A stretch of DNA of 64,000 bases from Pampus argenteus (lineage: Eukaryota; Chordata; Actinopteri; Scombriformes; Stromateidae): positions 8,934,501 to 8,998,500 of the forward strand of contig CM072877.1 in assembly GCA_036937835.1 (NCBI GenBank). Reading direction: 5' to 3'. The notes beneath the pieces were generated by a model. It was not told where the DNA came from, searched no databases, and worked only from the letters and a program-made list of their open reading frames with translations. Position 1 is the first letter of the stretch. The number at the start of each line of letters is the position of its first letter. Shown here in pieces: positions 51,501-63,348 of the stretch. The position numbers and the translations under genes are program-made.

Positions 51501-53808
51501 ATTTAAAATTGACCACTTTGACAAGGTTTGGGAAAAGATTACAGTCATGGTTTAAAGACATTAAAATGTTAAAGTAAAAAGCTTTGTATGTCCAACCTTT
51601 TCCACACACCCACACTACTCTGTGCACTGGCAATTTATGTGCTTTGGCTGGTGAACATAATCCACAATTACAATTCATTGTGTAGTAATAAAATAGACAG
51701 AGTAAAACTGAGGGGCACTCATTCATTTCACATATATAATATATTATGTGACATTAATAAACGTACAACAGACACACAAAGACACTGACTGAGGGAGACA
51801 AATTGTCACTATTTTATTGAAATACAATATGCAGGTGATGCATTGCGGTCATTAGTTTGTCTATGCGGAGCACAGTGAATATTAGGACAAATGGGGGGTG
51901 TTTTCATAGACACCGAGGGATTCTCACAGCTATTAACTCTGAGGGAAACTACACATTTTCATATCATGTACTGTACGCTACACAAAGCTGTTGTCCTTGT
52001 TTTTGTAACATTACTAGGAAATTGGATTGACGCACTCAGATTTTTCTGCTCTTTTGTGAGTATTGAGAATTTTGATTGAAGTCAAATGTTTCAAATTTGG
52101 ACCAAATCCCACTCTGTACCAAAACGATCATTATCCTATTTAATGGGAATTTAATCAAGTTACATTCAACTGATTGGTCTGTTTAACAAATAAAAAAAAA
52201 GAACCTAAATACAGTCCATTGTATTTAATTAAACTACTCCAAACAAAAATGAATTTAATAACTGAATATACTCACGTAGACTTCATTCTCCTGAATGATA
52301 AAAAATCAATAGATGAACTACTTAAGCGCTAAAAGATTTCTAAAAAAGCAAAAATGCTGTAAACTTGATCAATCTGAGAGAAACATCTGGCGCTGCTCTC
52401 CCTCAAGACATTTTCACAGAGGGTTGCTGCTGCTTTGCATTACTGTATGTGACATTCAAAATTATGAGTATGCACACTGTGCAGGCGTTAATGTGAGGGA
52501 TATCACCAGGTTGATATACAGTGTTATGTGGCTTAACATACGGAGGCAGCAGTGTTTTACTGAATTTGATATAAAGAGGAGAAAATATATCTAATTATAT
52601 ATATATAATTGGAAGTTTGACTATAAGAAGAGGAATAATAGATGAACAGCTTTACTTATTATTCGAGTAGATTGAAACACATCGTGCAACTGAAAAAAAA
52701 AAATGAAAAAAATGAAACCTGCAGATTCAATTCCGTGTTATATGATTATCTGAACTGAATAATGTGCCTGTATTAAATCAAAAAGTAAAGTGATAGTGGC
52801 CCATTTGTAACATGTTATCCCCAACACTGTTACACACACACACACGCACACACTTTGAAATTACTCGTGTCCAGGTCATGCACAAATTTATCCATGCATG
52901 ACGGGGCTGATTATGGAGAATGTATGGCAAGCAGACGCTGCAGAGGATAATTCTCTTCCAGCTCTCAGTGGGTAATGTCAAAATAATTATCAGACGAGAC
53001 AGCTCAGTGGGCAGGCTGCACCTCTTCATTACTGAGCGAGGATGAGGGAGCTGACAACTCCAAATGTGGCAGTACACACCACACACACACACACACCTTA
53101 CTTTGTGTTGCTCTTTTTAGCACTTCTCCAACATGATCCTTTCATGCTCACGAGTGTAATGTCTCGGTCGTACACGCCTGTCTGTTGGACTTCTCGTGGA
53201 ACATTGTTTAGAGTGATGCATTACCAGGTGAAGGCTTTCGCAACGCACCAGCTATCAAAGTGTTGATGCATATCGATTACCTGTATATGTGAATAAGATT
53301 GTGGGAGTTTTCTAAAGGAGTTTTAGGGGGGGGCAACTACATAATGGTCTGATGTTTTATTTTTTTTTTGTTCACAGACATTACTTAATGAGTTTGATAA
53401 ACTCATAATGATGTTTGTTTTTTTTATGGAGAAAATAAGAACAAGTGCCCAGCCAGTTCAAATGTATCTGTGTGTCGGAGTGACAGACCTCATTACACCA
53501 GAGAAATAGCTGTAAGTGTGTGTGTGTGTGTGTGAGGTATTGCAGTTATTAATGTATTACCTCCCTGTGTCTCAGGTTAACTGCACCGTCATCTCACCTT
53601 GACTGACCTTCCACACACACACACATAGATGCATGTACCTACACAAACACACACACGCAGAGCCGTTGCACCAAAGGGACTTCACATTAGGGACATTTCA
53701 GCTCATATGATTGACTGCTTCGAATAAAGGACCTTGGAAAAACATCTGGGCAAGTGACAAATATGTCCCTCCGGCCGCCTTTGTTTGAAGGAGACTGATA
53801 CTGTGGGC

Positions 53809-53816
53809 GAGAGAGA

Positions 53817-53866
<50 letters not shown>

Positions 53867-53887
53867 GAGAGAGATAGAGAGAGAGAG
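53809..53887. repeat. GA microsatellite, about 80 bp
   Basis: Nearly continuous GA with CAGACAG and GATAG interruptions. A GT array follows at 53959-53987. Confidence 0.95.
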
Positions 53888-53954
53888 GCAATGTGTGTGT
53901 TGAGTTATCTCCAACGCTACACAAAGCCCTGCCAGACTGCTACCACTGGCGAGG

Positions 53955-53991
<37 letters not shown>

Positions 53992-54600
53992 GTGTGTCCT
54001 TGCCAGCCACTTGACATCACACAGCCCTCTCATGCCAGGCTTCTTGGATCAGTAGCAGAATAGATAAGGCTATTTACCAGCAGCTTATTTGGTCCGGGTC
54101 AGACCTTCCCTAACAGTTTAATGGTTGTCGAGAGTGGCTGTTAGACGGAGGAGAACAGCTTTATCTGTCCTTATGCACCTTGGGCTCACATCTGGATTAA
54201 GAGTGATTTTAAATATTATATTTTGACAACTAGGAGGTCAGGAACTAGAAAAACATAATCCTGTGAATACCGCAGAAATACAAATTCTACAAGTTAAAAT
54301 TAGAATTTAGACCAATGACAATGTTTCCTAAAACCTGCCCATACTGCAAGACGACTGTTCTGACACTCTCATTCAATTGATTATACATTTCATTACCCAT
54401 TAATTGTTGAGATTCTAATATCTATGTTACAAATATACAAAATAAATAAATATACAGCAATTGTTTTGTTTGTGTACATAAAATTTACACATTTTCCTCT
54501 AAGATGAAAAGTGTTTCACAGGTTAAGAAGTGTAATTGAGAATTACCGTATTTTCAAGGAAAATGTGCTAATGAGCCTATTTAAATTAATCTACACAGGT

Positions 54601-54637
54601 GCACACACACACACACACACTCACACACACACACACA
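54601..54637. repeat. CA microsatellite
   Basis: CA units with one TC interruption. Confidence 0.95.
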
Positions 54638-55501
54638 TAGAAGGAGGAGGATTCTTTTCTGGAAAACAATATAAATGTGCAGGTGACTATAAGACTATAA
54701 AGCTTATAATATCCCTGCAAGAAATTTTGGCCTTTCAAAAAGCTTTGTTAAAGGCCTCTTTACACTGTGTTCTTGGGCTGTCTGAAATAAAAGTTGACAA
54801 TTGTGAGAGAGACGTGGTAGAATAAAAAAAAAACAGTGGTCCTCGATCGCATCCATGTTCTCACAGACATACCTACTCGCACACGCTTAGACAAAAAGCC
54901 ATAGACTCACAGACGCCCACACAATCACACCCGCACTGACAGCTAAGGATCTGCTGAAGGTCATTCATAATGATTAAAGATGCGTCCCTGCAATGATTTT
55001 AAAATGACCCTCGGGATGCCTCGTCCACTGACACCTCTTCAAGAGAAAATTACTTTATCGTGCCCTGGGATACCTGACTTTAGACTGACACAATGACGTT
55101 CTAATAGACAGTGAGACAGTCAAGGGTGGCAGACTGGGACAGAGATGTAATGGTAGGCAGAAAACCAGATGGGAAGACCTAATAAAGTCACAAACCGAAT
55201 GCAATGCAAATATGGAGATGTACAGGCATGTAGCAGTCAGGCAGACGGAGCTGGTCACAACAGAGAGAGGCAGACAGGCAGAGACGTATGTGAATACGTG
55301 CACAGAGAGACAGCGGGGCTAGCCCAAAGCAAGAAACCGGCCATCCAAGAACAATCCCAGTCAGCACCAGTGGGAATAAGGGCCCAGTGCAATCCCGACA
55401 CACACACACACATGCCTTGAAGCTCTTTCCTTCAAGCCGCTGATACAGAGGTTTTAGTAATAGCCACGCTGATGGTGTGATGGCTAATTTCACCTTTACT
55501 T

Positions 55502-55503
<2 letters not shown>

Positions 55504-55547
<44 letters not shown>

Positions 55548-55564
55548 AGAGAGAGAGAGAGAGA
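55504..55564. repeat. GT/GA compound microsatellite
   Basis: About 20 GT units, TATG, then GA units. Confidence 0.95.
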
Positions 55565-55642
55565 ATACTGTAATAATCACCTTGAGCCATGCAGGCAGTG
55601 GATTCCCCCAGAGATCAGCTAGGCTTGATTTGACACATCATA

Positions 55643-55651
55643 ACACACACA

Positions 55652-55695
<44 letters not shown>
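55643..55695. repeat. AC microsatellite
   Basis: About 25 AC units with one AG interruption. It lies 80 bp from the GT/GA array in complementary sense, so the pair could fold back. Confidence 0.95.
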
Positions 55696-55699
<4 letters not shown>

Positions 55700-56714
55700 C
55701 ATTAGATATTTACATATAAACAATCACTCTAAGAACAGAGCGTCACCTTCACACACGATTTAAGGTTATCACAAAAATCATAAATAGACATATGAATCTA
55801 CAAGCAAATGGTATTTAGAATAGAAATGTGATTTCTTAAATGTGTCATAAGGGGATAAGGAAGAAGTACTCGGTACAAAATGTTCACATTCTGTCAAAGG
55901 CTTGTATTAGCTTATAATATTTGGTTTAAATGTCAACTGAAACGACCTACTACCACCCCTGTACTTCCTAGACAAAAGATTTTTAAAGGATAGTCTTCTA
56001 ATTAAAATGTACATACTAGTCCTGCACACTCTGTTAATCGTTAGCCAGGCTTTCACATATTTGGCTCTTTTGTATGAGGTAGATCACACCATGAAACGCG
56101 CTGCTGACATCAGCAGCTAATTTCACTGCATCTGATGGACACATCATTGCCAGGGCTTGCATCATCAGCTTTCAAAACATCATGCATTTTACAGATCCCC
56201 ACAGCTCATTATCACCACTACCGCATTGTATTGTCAGTCATGATACGCTACTGACAGTGAGTTTTATGAATACAATAGATGGAGACATTTATTCATTTAT
56301 CCATCTGTCTCCATTCCTCCCTACCCCTCTCTCACAGTTTGCTTCTACACAAAGAGGAAAAAGTGCTAACTAGCTCCCTCGTTACCCTGACAATCGGCAT
56401 CTCCACCAATAAACCATGTCTAATTGCATTGTCGGGAAACATCGTTTGGCAATTCCATTGTTTGGCTAAATAGCTCATTACATAGAAACCAACAAAGGAT
56501 ATAAACAGACTAACAGATCACAAATCCTGACATTACAAACAAAGTACATTACAATGAAGTTCACAGCATGTGGATGCCATATGAACTAATGAAGATGAAC
56601 TGCAATAATGGTAATGCTATAATGCATGTCATATCCAAATCATTTAATTACTTTAATTATGTTCTATTTGTCACAGATGAAATTAGGTAAGAGCTCGTAT
56701 TCATGGCTTTTGCC

Positions 56715-56905
56715 ACTTTCTGTGAGGTAAACTCAAAATGCGCATGGCTTTGTCACTAAGGACAAGGGTTAACAAAATATGAATATGAAGTTTTATGGTA
56801 ATCCATCCAGTTGAGATATTTTTGTCTGGGTCAAAGTGGTGAACTGATGGGCTATAGCCATCCCTAGAGCCATGCCACTAGTATGCCTAAAAAAAATTCT
56901 AAATA
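56715..56905 (+). repeat. interspersed repeat common in percomorph fish
   Basis: TATGGTAATCCATCCAGTTGAGATATTT, then GTCAAAGTGGTGAACTGATGG and CCATCCCTAGAGCCATGCCACTAGTATG match a non-autonomous repeat I recognise from many percomorph introns (GGCAATCCATCCAATAGTTGTTGAGATATTTC...CATCCCTAGAGCCACGCTGCTAGC). The family name is not recalled. Confidence 0.55.
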
Positions 56906-57009
56906 TCACGTAGTGAACCCTTTTCAACAGGTCTTGAGGGCACAGATTTTACCCTTACGACAGTGGAAGAAAATGAAAAGCTCCATCTAGAGTTGATTTT
57001 TTTTAAAGT

Positions 57010-57015
57010 TTTATT
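57010..57015 (-). terminator. candidate distal poly(A) signal AATAAA
   Basis: On the minus strand AATAAAACTTTAAAAAAAAT is the most distal canonical signal before the repeat at 56.9 kb. Alternative signals lie at 58037-58042 and 58697-58702. Which is used cannot be read from sequence alone. Confidence 0.35.
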
Positions 57016-59800
57016 GAAAAAATATAGAATTTGTTAACACACTACAAAAACATTAACACAAACATAATACATGACAGTCTCAAGGACAAACCAATAGCAC
57101 ATCAACTGCTAAGTATTCTTACTGTGCTTTCAATGAATCACAAAACAGTTATTCAGTTGTTTTAAAACCTTATCTGTGAATTACTGATGAAATGGTTATT
57201 GTCTTTGACCTGGGGGGAACCTAATAACCACACACCTGCTTTTGTATGACAATACTTTGAGTAAAAGCTGCACATTTTTCTCTAAGACCATATGTGTAAT
57301 GACCCAATAAATGTACCTATTTTCCACTTCCTGAGAAGTTAACTATTCAGTTGTGAAGTGGGCAGGGGCTACTGTATATATGGTTTCCTTTTTAACAAAA
57401 AACCTCAGTGTTACTCAACACAGAAATACTGGAGTCTCCAATACAATTATATCACTTATTAATGTTTCAACTTACAGTGAAAGTCAAAAAGTTTGGACAC
57501 ATTTAATTTGAGGGAATCAGAAAGTGTGTACAAATTGTTCACTGGTACTGTTCATTAGTTTTTTGACACTTTTTTTTTCTGTCAATTTGATGTCAATCAA
57601 ATGGCACAAAATACTACAGTACCCACAAACCTCATTGGTTGTTGCTATCACAAATATGTCAGTTAAAGCTGTGAATTCAGTTCAGGCTTATTGCAAACAT
57701 TTCATCCCCACAACCAGGAACAAAACAACACACCGTAGTTTGATTCAAAATCCAAAAGTTACAATCAATAGTAAAATTGGAGATTGTACTTGAGATTAGT
57801 ATTGCAATGGATTTTAGGATTTGGTGTTTGTTCATAGTCCATACATTTGAAGTAGACTGTCTTGGGTCTTTAACTTATTTCTGGTAATTTTTTTATCAGA
57901 AAAGTAGCTTATTGTCTAAACTGTAGACTTAGCTAGAGGAACTTGCTAGACATTTCCAAACAGTCACAAGTAGTAATACAGGACAACATTACTACCAGAA
58001 CCTCGGCCCTTGATATAACCCAGCCCACTTCCCAGCTTTATTTATGTAGGTTATTAAAGACATCAATATTATGTTTTTCATCATGATAAAGTGTCTTAAA
58101 ACCCATTCAGATGTCAGTTCAACCTTCTATAGCTGTTATATTACCATGTATTAGTGTATGCAAATATGTCCTTCTGCAAATAATATCAGGTATCAGGTAT
58201 TGCTTTTGTACATTTACTAGAATTCAGTCAAACCTGCTGTCCAACAGTTTATGCAGTGCTTTTCTACCATGGAGCCAAATCCAACAAACCCCAAATGTGT
58301 GTTATGCAATAACTTTGGGCGTTTGGGCGAAAATAAATTACATTAACCTCTACTGAAAGCTCATTTCCAACAGCAGTTGGAGTTGTTGTTGATTCAGATG
58401 TTACATCAAATGCGTTATGTAATTTACTTGACACGACAAAAATTGGCTCCCACATAAACACTTCGCTGCATGGTTGATTGGAATTCCATCTGACAGTCAT
58501 TATATAGTAACAACACATCAATAAATCTTTACAAGTCCTTGCTGGTTTGCTGTGCTTTGTTTCTTCCTGCTAAATGAGAATTGCTTCATAAGAGATGACC
58601 AAGATAAAAATCATGTCATTTCAAAAGTGCTGAGAATAAATCATTTGAATTATGGAAGCTATTTTGCACAGCGACACCTATCAACTAAACGCTATATTTA
58701 TTGTTGTTTGCAATGACAACAAATCAATATCTTTTTTTTCACACTTTTGTACTTGTGTGTGGTAATGTTTAAATGCTATAGACAAACTGCCTGGCTGTAG
58801 TTTGTTGACATCAAGGGGCTAGTGCTATTAACCTCTTATACAAAATAATATCTGCTCACTGTATTAAATGATTTCTGTCTAACCATGTGATTATATTTGG
58901 AAAGTGTAGCGTTGTGCCGTTCACAAGAAAATGGTGCTCTACATGAATGATGCTTCCATATATAGTCTTCCATATATTTAGATTGGATTTGTTTTTAAAA
59001 AAAAAATACCAATGTGTTGTGCTTAACTGTCAGATTTTACACCATGGGAAGCATTGAGAATATGAATTGATAATAACACATTATAGTAATTATATAGTAA
59101 ATAATTAAGAAAACATTGACACTAGAAAGTCAGTCACCTATAGACATTTGTAGTCAAACAGAAGGGCAACAAATTTCTCATAAAGTGCAAATTAAATTAG
59201 TTCCAACATACACATTGTCTGACATTCTTCTTATTGCCTGTAGATATTGTTGGCAAAAAGTAAATACATAGAAAGCGGGGCACAATAGGAGTTTTTAGCA
59301 TTTTGGCAGGGGGAGGAAATAATGGTGCTCGAAAGATGAGAGGCACTTATAAGGGTGTACTATTCACCAATTGTTCTTGCCCTAGGCATAGGTTTTAAGT
59401 TGAAAATAGGTTGAAAAGGATGGTTGTAAACAGCCAATGTCATGAAATTTGGATAGGATCAAAACACTGTGAGACTTCATCAATGCCTATGGTATTCAAA
59501 TGACTGAGGAGACTTTTGTTTTAAAACATGCTGGGTGGTAAATTAGAAGCACCCAGCGCAATTACGTTCAGTGTACATGCCTTATATTATCTAATATAAA
59601 AGGTGCACCATACTATTGATGCTTTCCCCCGCTGAATTAAACATCTGCATAGCCACAATAGTCTACGTATATATATGTCTTACTGCCACAAATTTATCCA
59701 AAGACTAAGGACTGCCAGAATAAAAGTACACTGGTTTGAAAAAAGGTACAAAACCATGTATATAATGTTGCAAAATAGCTACTGATCCCCAGAATTAAAA

Positions 59801-59843
59801 GTATAGTATAGTATAGTATAGTATAGTATAGTATAGTATAGTA
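59801..59843. repeat. GTATA pentanucleotide tandem repeat
   Basis: Eight perfect copies of GTATA plus GTA, inside the putative Eph 3' UTR. Confidence 0.97.
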
Positions 59844-62632
59844 CCCACAAAAATGAATAAATGTAGACTAAAGGGACTATGCAGATGTTTTTCTTTCAAG
59901 CTAACATTCACTCTGGTAGAACATTTCGACTTTTAAAAACACATTATCCATGAAGAATATCAATTGTGACAATTCTGCACTCTCACTTTCCAAAACCAGT
60001 TAGGAAGTATGATCTTGACGTCAAGTAAAATTCAAGCACCACAAGTGAGACCTCTTACAGCCACCAAAGAGGCTTTTTTATACGTTGACTGACTGTTTAA
60101 AAGTCAAACATGTTCTCTAAAAAGTGAAATACCCCTTTAAAACCTTACATTCTTCTTATGTACTTTGCTATGCTTTCTATACCGTCAAGTGAGTGCCCCC
60201 CCTCTATACCACCTCTTATAAAACTAGCTTTACAATCTCATTTTGTTTCCACTTTTATGCCACAGCACTAGCAGTACACTGTGTATAACCAAGAAAAATA
60301 TTAGCACGTCATCTGCAAAAGGGAGTAATATATATATACTGTCAAGAGCTCAGTTCTTCGGTTCTTGCTTCGGTGAACACAATGGTGAAAAGGGTCAAGT
60401 TTTAGCAATAAAGCACTGAGTAGCAATGTATAACATACCATATCAAACAGAAGTAAAGCAAGGGTTTGATCATTGACATCATTGTATACCTTTAAACCAT
60501 ACAATACACCATTAGTTCATATATCAATCCCTGTGCACACTTCTCCAGCTTTTAGAGGCAGAGTATTTACTACTGTCTCATTTAGGGTCGCTGAAAATAA
60601 CATACCATGAATATTAGACCTGTCTGCATACCCCTTTGGGCGTCCCCTGTTGGGGACATATGTGCTGGTTGTCCCCACTGGCCCAGGGCTAAGTAGCAGA
60701 AAATGCTGATTTAGAATATTTGTCATTATTAACTAATGTGTACTACTCCGAGATGCTCGTCCACAACTTGTCCACATGATGGTAGACAGAAGAACAATGC
60801 TCCCTGCTTTAAATATTTAATACATTATATACATGAAAGACGTGTAGGCAGAGTTGCTCAGTAGTCCAAGAGAGAGTATTATGATGAAACGCAAACTTGC
60901 TATTTTTTTTTTTTTAAACGAGTATAAATAAATGATTATCAAGTTGTTCAATATTGCCTCTTCTTTTTCAGCAATCCTGTCTGAGTGAGGTTTACTGTGG
61001 TGTAGTAGACTTGTGGTGGAGAGGGACTCTGCGGCATGATGAATCGAACGGATTGCGGAGGGTTTTTATGCAGTACCTGAAGGTTGTTGGTTCTACTGTA
61101 TGCGAAGGCTCCATGAAAGTTTGAGTGAACTCTTGAGTGAAGGCTGTGTTGGGATCCTTGTAGACATTCCACGAGAATCTGAGAATACAGGTAACAGTCC
61201 CATTGGAGTCTGTTTGATCCTTTCCATGAGAGTATGAGTGGCAAAACAAATGGTTCATCCATTGAATGCTCCAGCTGAATCCTACTGGAACTGCCATAGA
61301 ACATTATAGGGCATATCCATTAGATGCTGTGCAACTGTTCAATTATAACGTCTGATGTTGCTGTTAGAACTTGCATGAAGATTAATCTGAATCTGGGTGA
61401 AGTATCTTTTAGAATCTGAGCAGAATCTGAGTGAAGCTGTGGCCTGTTAAATGTTGTTACTACAATCTGCACAGAGGTTCCTCAGAATCTGAGGCAAAGT
61501 TCCATTAAAACATCAGAATCCAGTGATTTTCCTTTCGACTGTACGGTTCAGGAGGTAATCTGCCAAAATCTCACTGGAGATTCCTTGAGTTGATTTTCTA
61601 GACAGATTTTCAGAGGAAAGCCACTAGAAATCCAGCTCAATACATACTTATACAATCTGCAGCTTCACTTAGATGCTCATTTTATGGACCAGAATGGTTC
61701 TTTTCCCACATTCTCTTTACATATCAAACAGTTTGATGCTGAAGCTGAGCACTGTGTTCTGTGTAGAGCTATACATTCAGCCAGAGGAGCAGAGGCAGAG
61801 CGTATTTGAGTATCTTGTAGGCTCAATAAGACCAAAACTCCATCTGGACAAAGCCAGACCCCCGAAGGTTTCCTTGTTATATCTTTGAATTTCAGCTACT
61901 TTCATTTCATACTGTTGTCTTGCATTGCATTGTAAGCTAATGAAGTATGTGATGCTGAATGTGAGTCTGGACCTATTGTGAGCTGTACAGCTGGTTTACA
62001 ACTCTTGTCCTGTGGCAGGCAAACAAAAACACAATGAAGCACATCAACATGGCAAAGCAAAGATTGAAAACATTGATACTCGTTTACCCTGCCTGAGAAT
62101 TGAGTGACGCGTGACGTGACTGTACTTCGAGAGAAAATCGCCGGAGAATTAAGTTAGTACTCTTCAGATCCACAGGGCTCAGATCACCTGAGACAGGCAG
62201 AAAAAGTTCAGTTTGAGCCCGCTGCAGTAAACTCCCATATTTGTGATATAGCCAAAAAGTGCTGGTTGCTCTCAAAACCAGATCTGCTGTCTATGTTCAA
62301 TGTTTGATCTGATAGAAACCAAAACAGAGCACATAGATATCAAAATCCCCAAGATTCAGACAAATGGAATAATAAGAACGAGAAGTCTTCACTTGAACAT
62401 CATCTTCCCTTCATGTTGCACCACTCATTTCAGTTCAGTTTGGTTTTAGCGCTGCAATGTCAAATATCCCCAATGACACCACAAGCAAACTCCACACACA
62501 AGAACCACAAAAATGTAGATCCACTAGTTTTGATGTTTAAACACCGTGTTTCCTTGTCTGTAGAAAGTGCTAAGCCGCTCTAGGTCCAACAGCAAATTGG
62601 AGTCTTTTCATCACATACTAGGTCCATATATT

Positions 62633-62671
62633 GTGTGTGTGTGTGTGAGTGTGTGTGTGTGTGTGTGTGTT
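62633..62671. repeat. GT microsatellite just past the Eph stop codon
   Basis: GT units with one AG interruption, beginning about 20 bp downstream (minus sense) of the TAA. In the mRNA it would be a CA repeat at the start of the 3' UTR. Confidence 0.95.
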
Positions 62672-62691
62672 TGCGTGCCTGTACAGATGCA

Positions 62692-62803
62692 TTAGATGTT
62701 TACAGGAGAGTTGGTGTTGTTCATATGGACTCTCATCTCTTGAATGCTAGTGATGATTTTTTTCTGATGTCCAGCCAGGTTCACTCCTACTCTCCGCAAA
62801 TCC
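62692..62803 (-). CDS. epha5: Eph receptor, last coding exon (end of SAM domain and C-terminal tail)
   Basis: Minus-strand exon after a GTTTTCAG acceptor (AG at 62805-62804). It completes a split codon and reads 36 residues to TAA at 62694-62692. It holds the last SAM helices with DLRRVGVNLAGHQKKI, the hallmark of Eph SAM domains, then QEMRVHMNN and a tail ending SPVNI. A hydrophobic residue at the end and at -2 fits the class II PDZ ligand typical of Eph receptors. The DLRR.GV.L.GHQKKI..S.QEM pattern is closest in my memory to EphA5; EphA3, A4, A6, A7 and EphB tails differ more. Eph membership is firm; the exact paralog needs a tree. Confidence 0.93.
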
Positions 62804-63183
62804 CTGAAAACGGCACACACAAACACAAAGACTTTATTCCTGAAGCAAATAAAGCAATGCATTATGATGCAAGTGACAGAAAATTACTGTACTTAAACCT
62901 TTTAAAAATGTTTTATCCAGAATGCGAAAACAATTATTGTAGTACCAAACCTCATATTAAACAACAAAATGTTTAATTTTTAATACTAGGCTTAATCGTT
63001 CTGATTGGGAATCCAGTTTAACATTTAAAATGTAATTTTACACTGCCTTAAACTTCACAAACAGAATTCTGTTGAACTCGAAGCAGAAATCTCAGAGAGA
63101 GATATCTAAAAGCTCGAGCAAATAAACCGAAAAGCATATTATATGTGTGTTTGTTTGCATTTGCGTACTGTAAGTGACCTTAC
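62804..63183 (-). other. epha5: last intron of the Eph receptor gene
   Basis: GT-AG intron of 380 bp (GTAAGG...TTTTCAG on the minus strand) splitting the SAM coding region between two bases of one glutamate codon. A plus-strand frame of about 110 codons starting in the GT repeat crosses it and is not a gene. Confidence 0.9.
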
Positions 63184-63348
63184 TCTGATGTCATCTGAGC
63201 CACCGTCTCCAGTGAAGAGTAACCTCCTTCCATGAAGAGCTCAGTGTAACGACCCATCTTGATGGTGTCAAGCCACTCCCCTACAGTCTTGCTCCGGGCG
63301 TTGCAGTCACCTTCTATACTGGCGTGTTCCACTAAGAGGTTGGAAACC
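63184..63348 (-). CDS. epha5: Eph receptor, penultimate coding exon (linker and most of SAM domain)
   Basis: Eph receptors are single-pass tyrosine kinases that bind ephrins on neighbouring cells; the cytoplasmic SAM domain mediates oligomer contacts. This 165-bp exon starts after ATGGAACAG (AG at 63350-63349, weak pyrimidine tract) and ends TCAGA|GTAAGG (GT at 63183-63182). It reads VSNLLVEH, a linker, then TVGEWL, IKMGRYTELF and GYSSLETVAQMTSE, and joins in phase to the exon at 62803 through a 380-bp intron. VSNLL.EH before VGEWL and the MGRYTE.FME core match EphA5 as remembered. Kinase and extracellular exons must lie beyond position 64000. The acceptor choice is supported by frame and family alignment rather than by a strong tract. 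Confidence 0.92.

Larger units (their letters stand above)
45381..56999. other. intergenic region, no gene recognised
   Basis: No coding exon was recognised. It contains dense CA/GT and GA arrays (46-48 kb and 53-56 kb), AG-rich stretches and one percomorph repeat copy at its end. Conserved non-coding elements may exist but cannot be seen without alignment. Confidence 0.6.
57000..62691 (-). other. epha5: putative long 3' UTR of the Eph receptor gene
   Basis: Below the stop codon at 62692 the minus strand runs about 5.7 kb without another recognisable gene, and with no long CA/GT array between 55.7 and 62.6 kb. AATAAA signals on the minus strand lie at 58697-58702, 58037-58042 and 57010-57015. 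The last is followed by an A-rich stretch and then a transposon-like repeat at 56.7-56.9 kb, a plausible outer limit. EphA-class mRNAs often have 3' UTRs of several kilobases. The true cleavage site is unknown, and the UTR may stop earlier. Confidence 0.4.

Noticed and set aside
53687..54010. 107-codon minus-strand frame (HTHTHT, SLSLSL)
   Set aside because: Translation of adjacent GT and GA microsatellites.
62635..62976. 113-codon plus-strand frame starting in a GT repeat
   Set aside because: Antisense to the last Eph exon and its intron.
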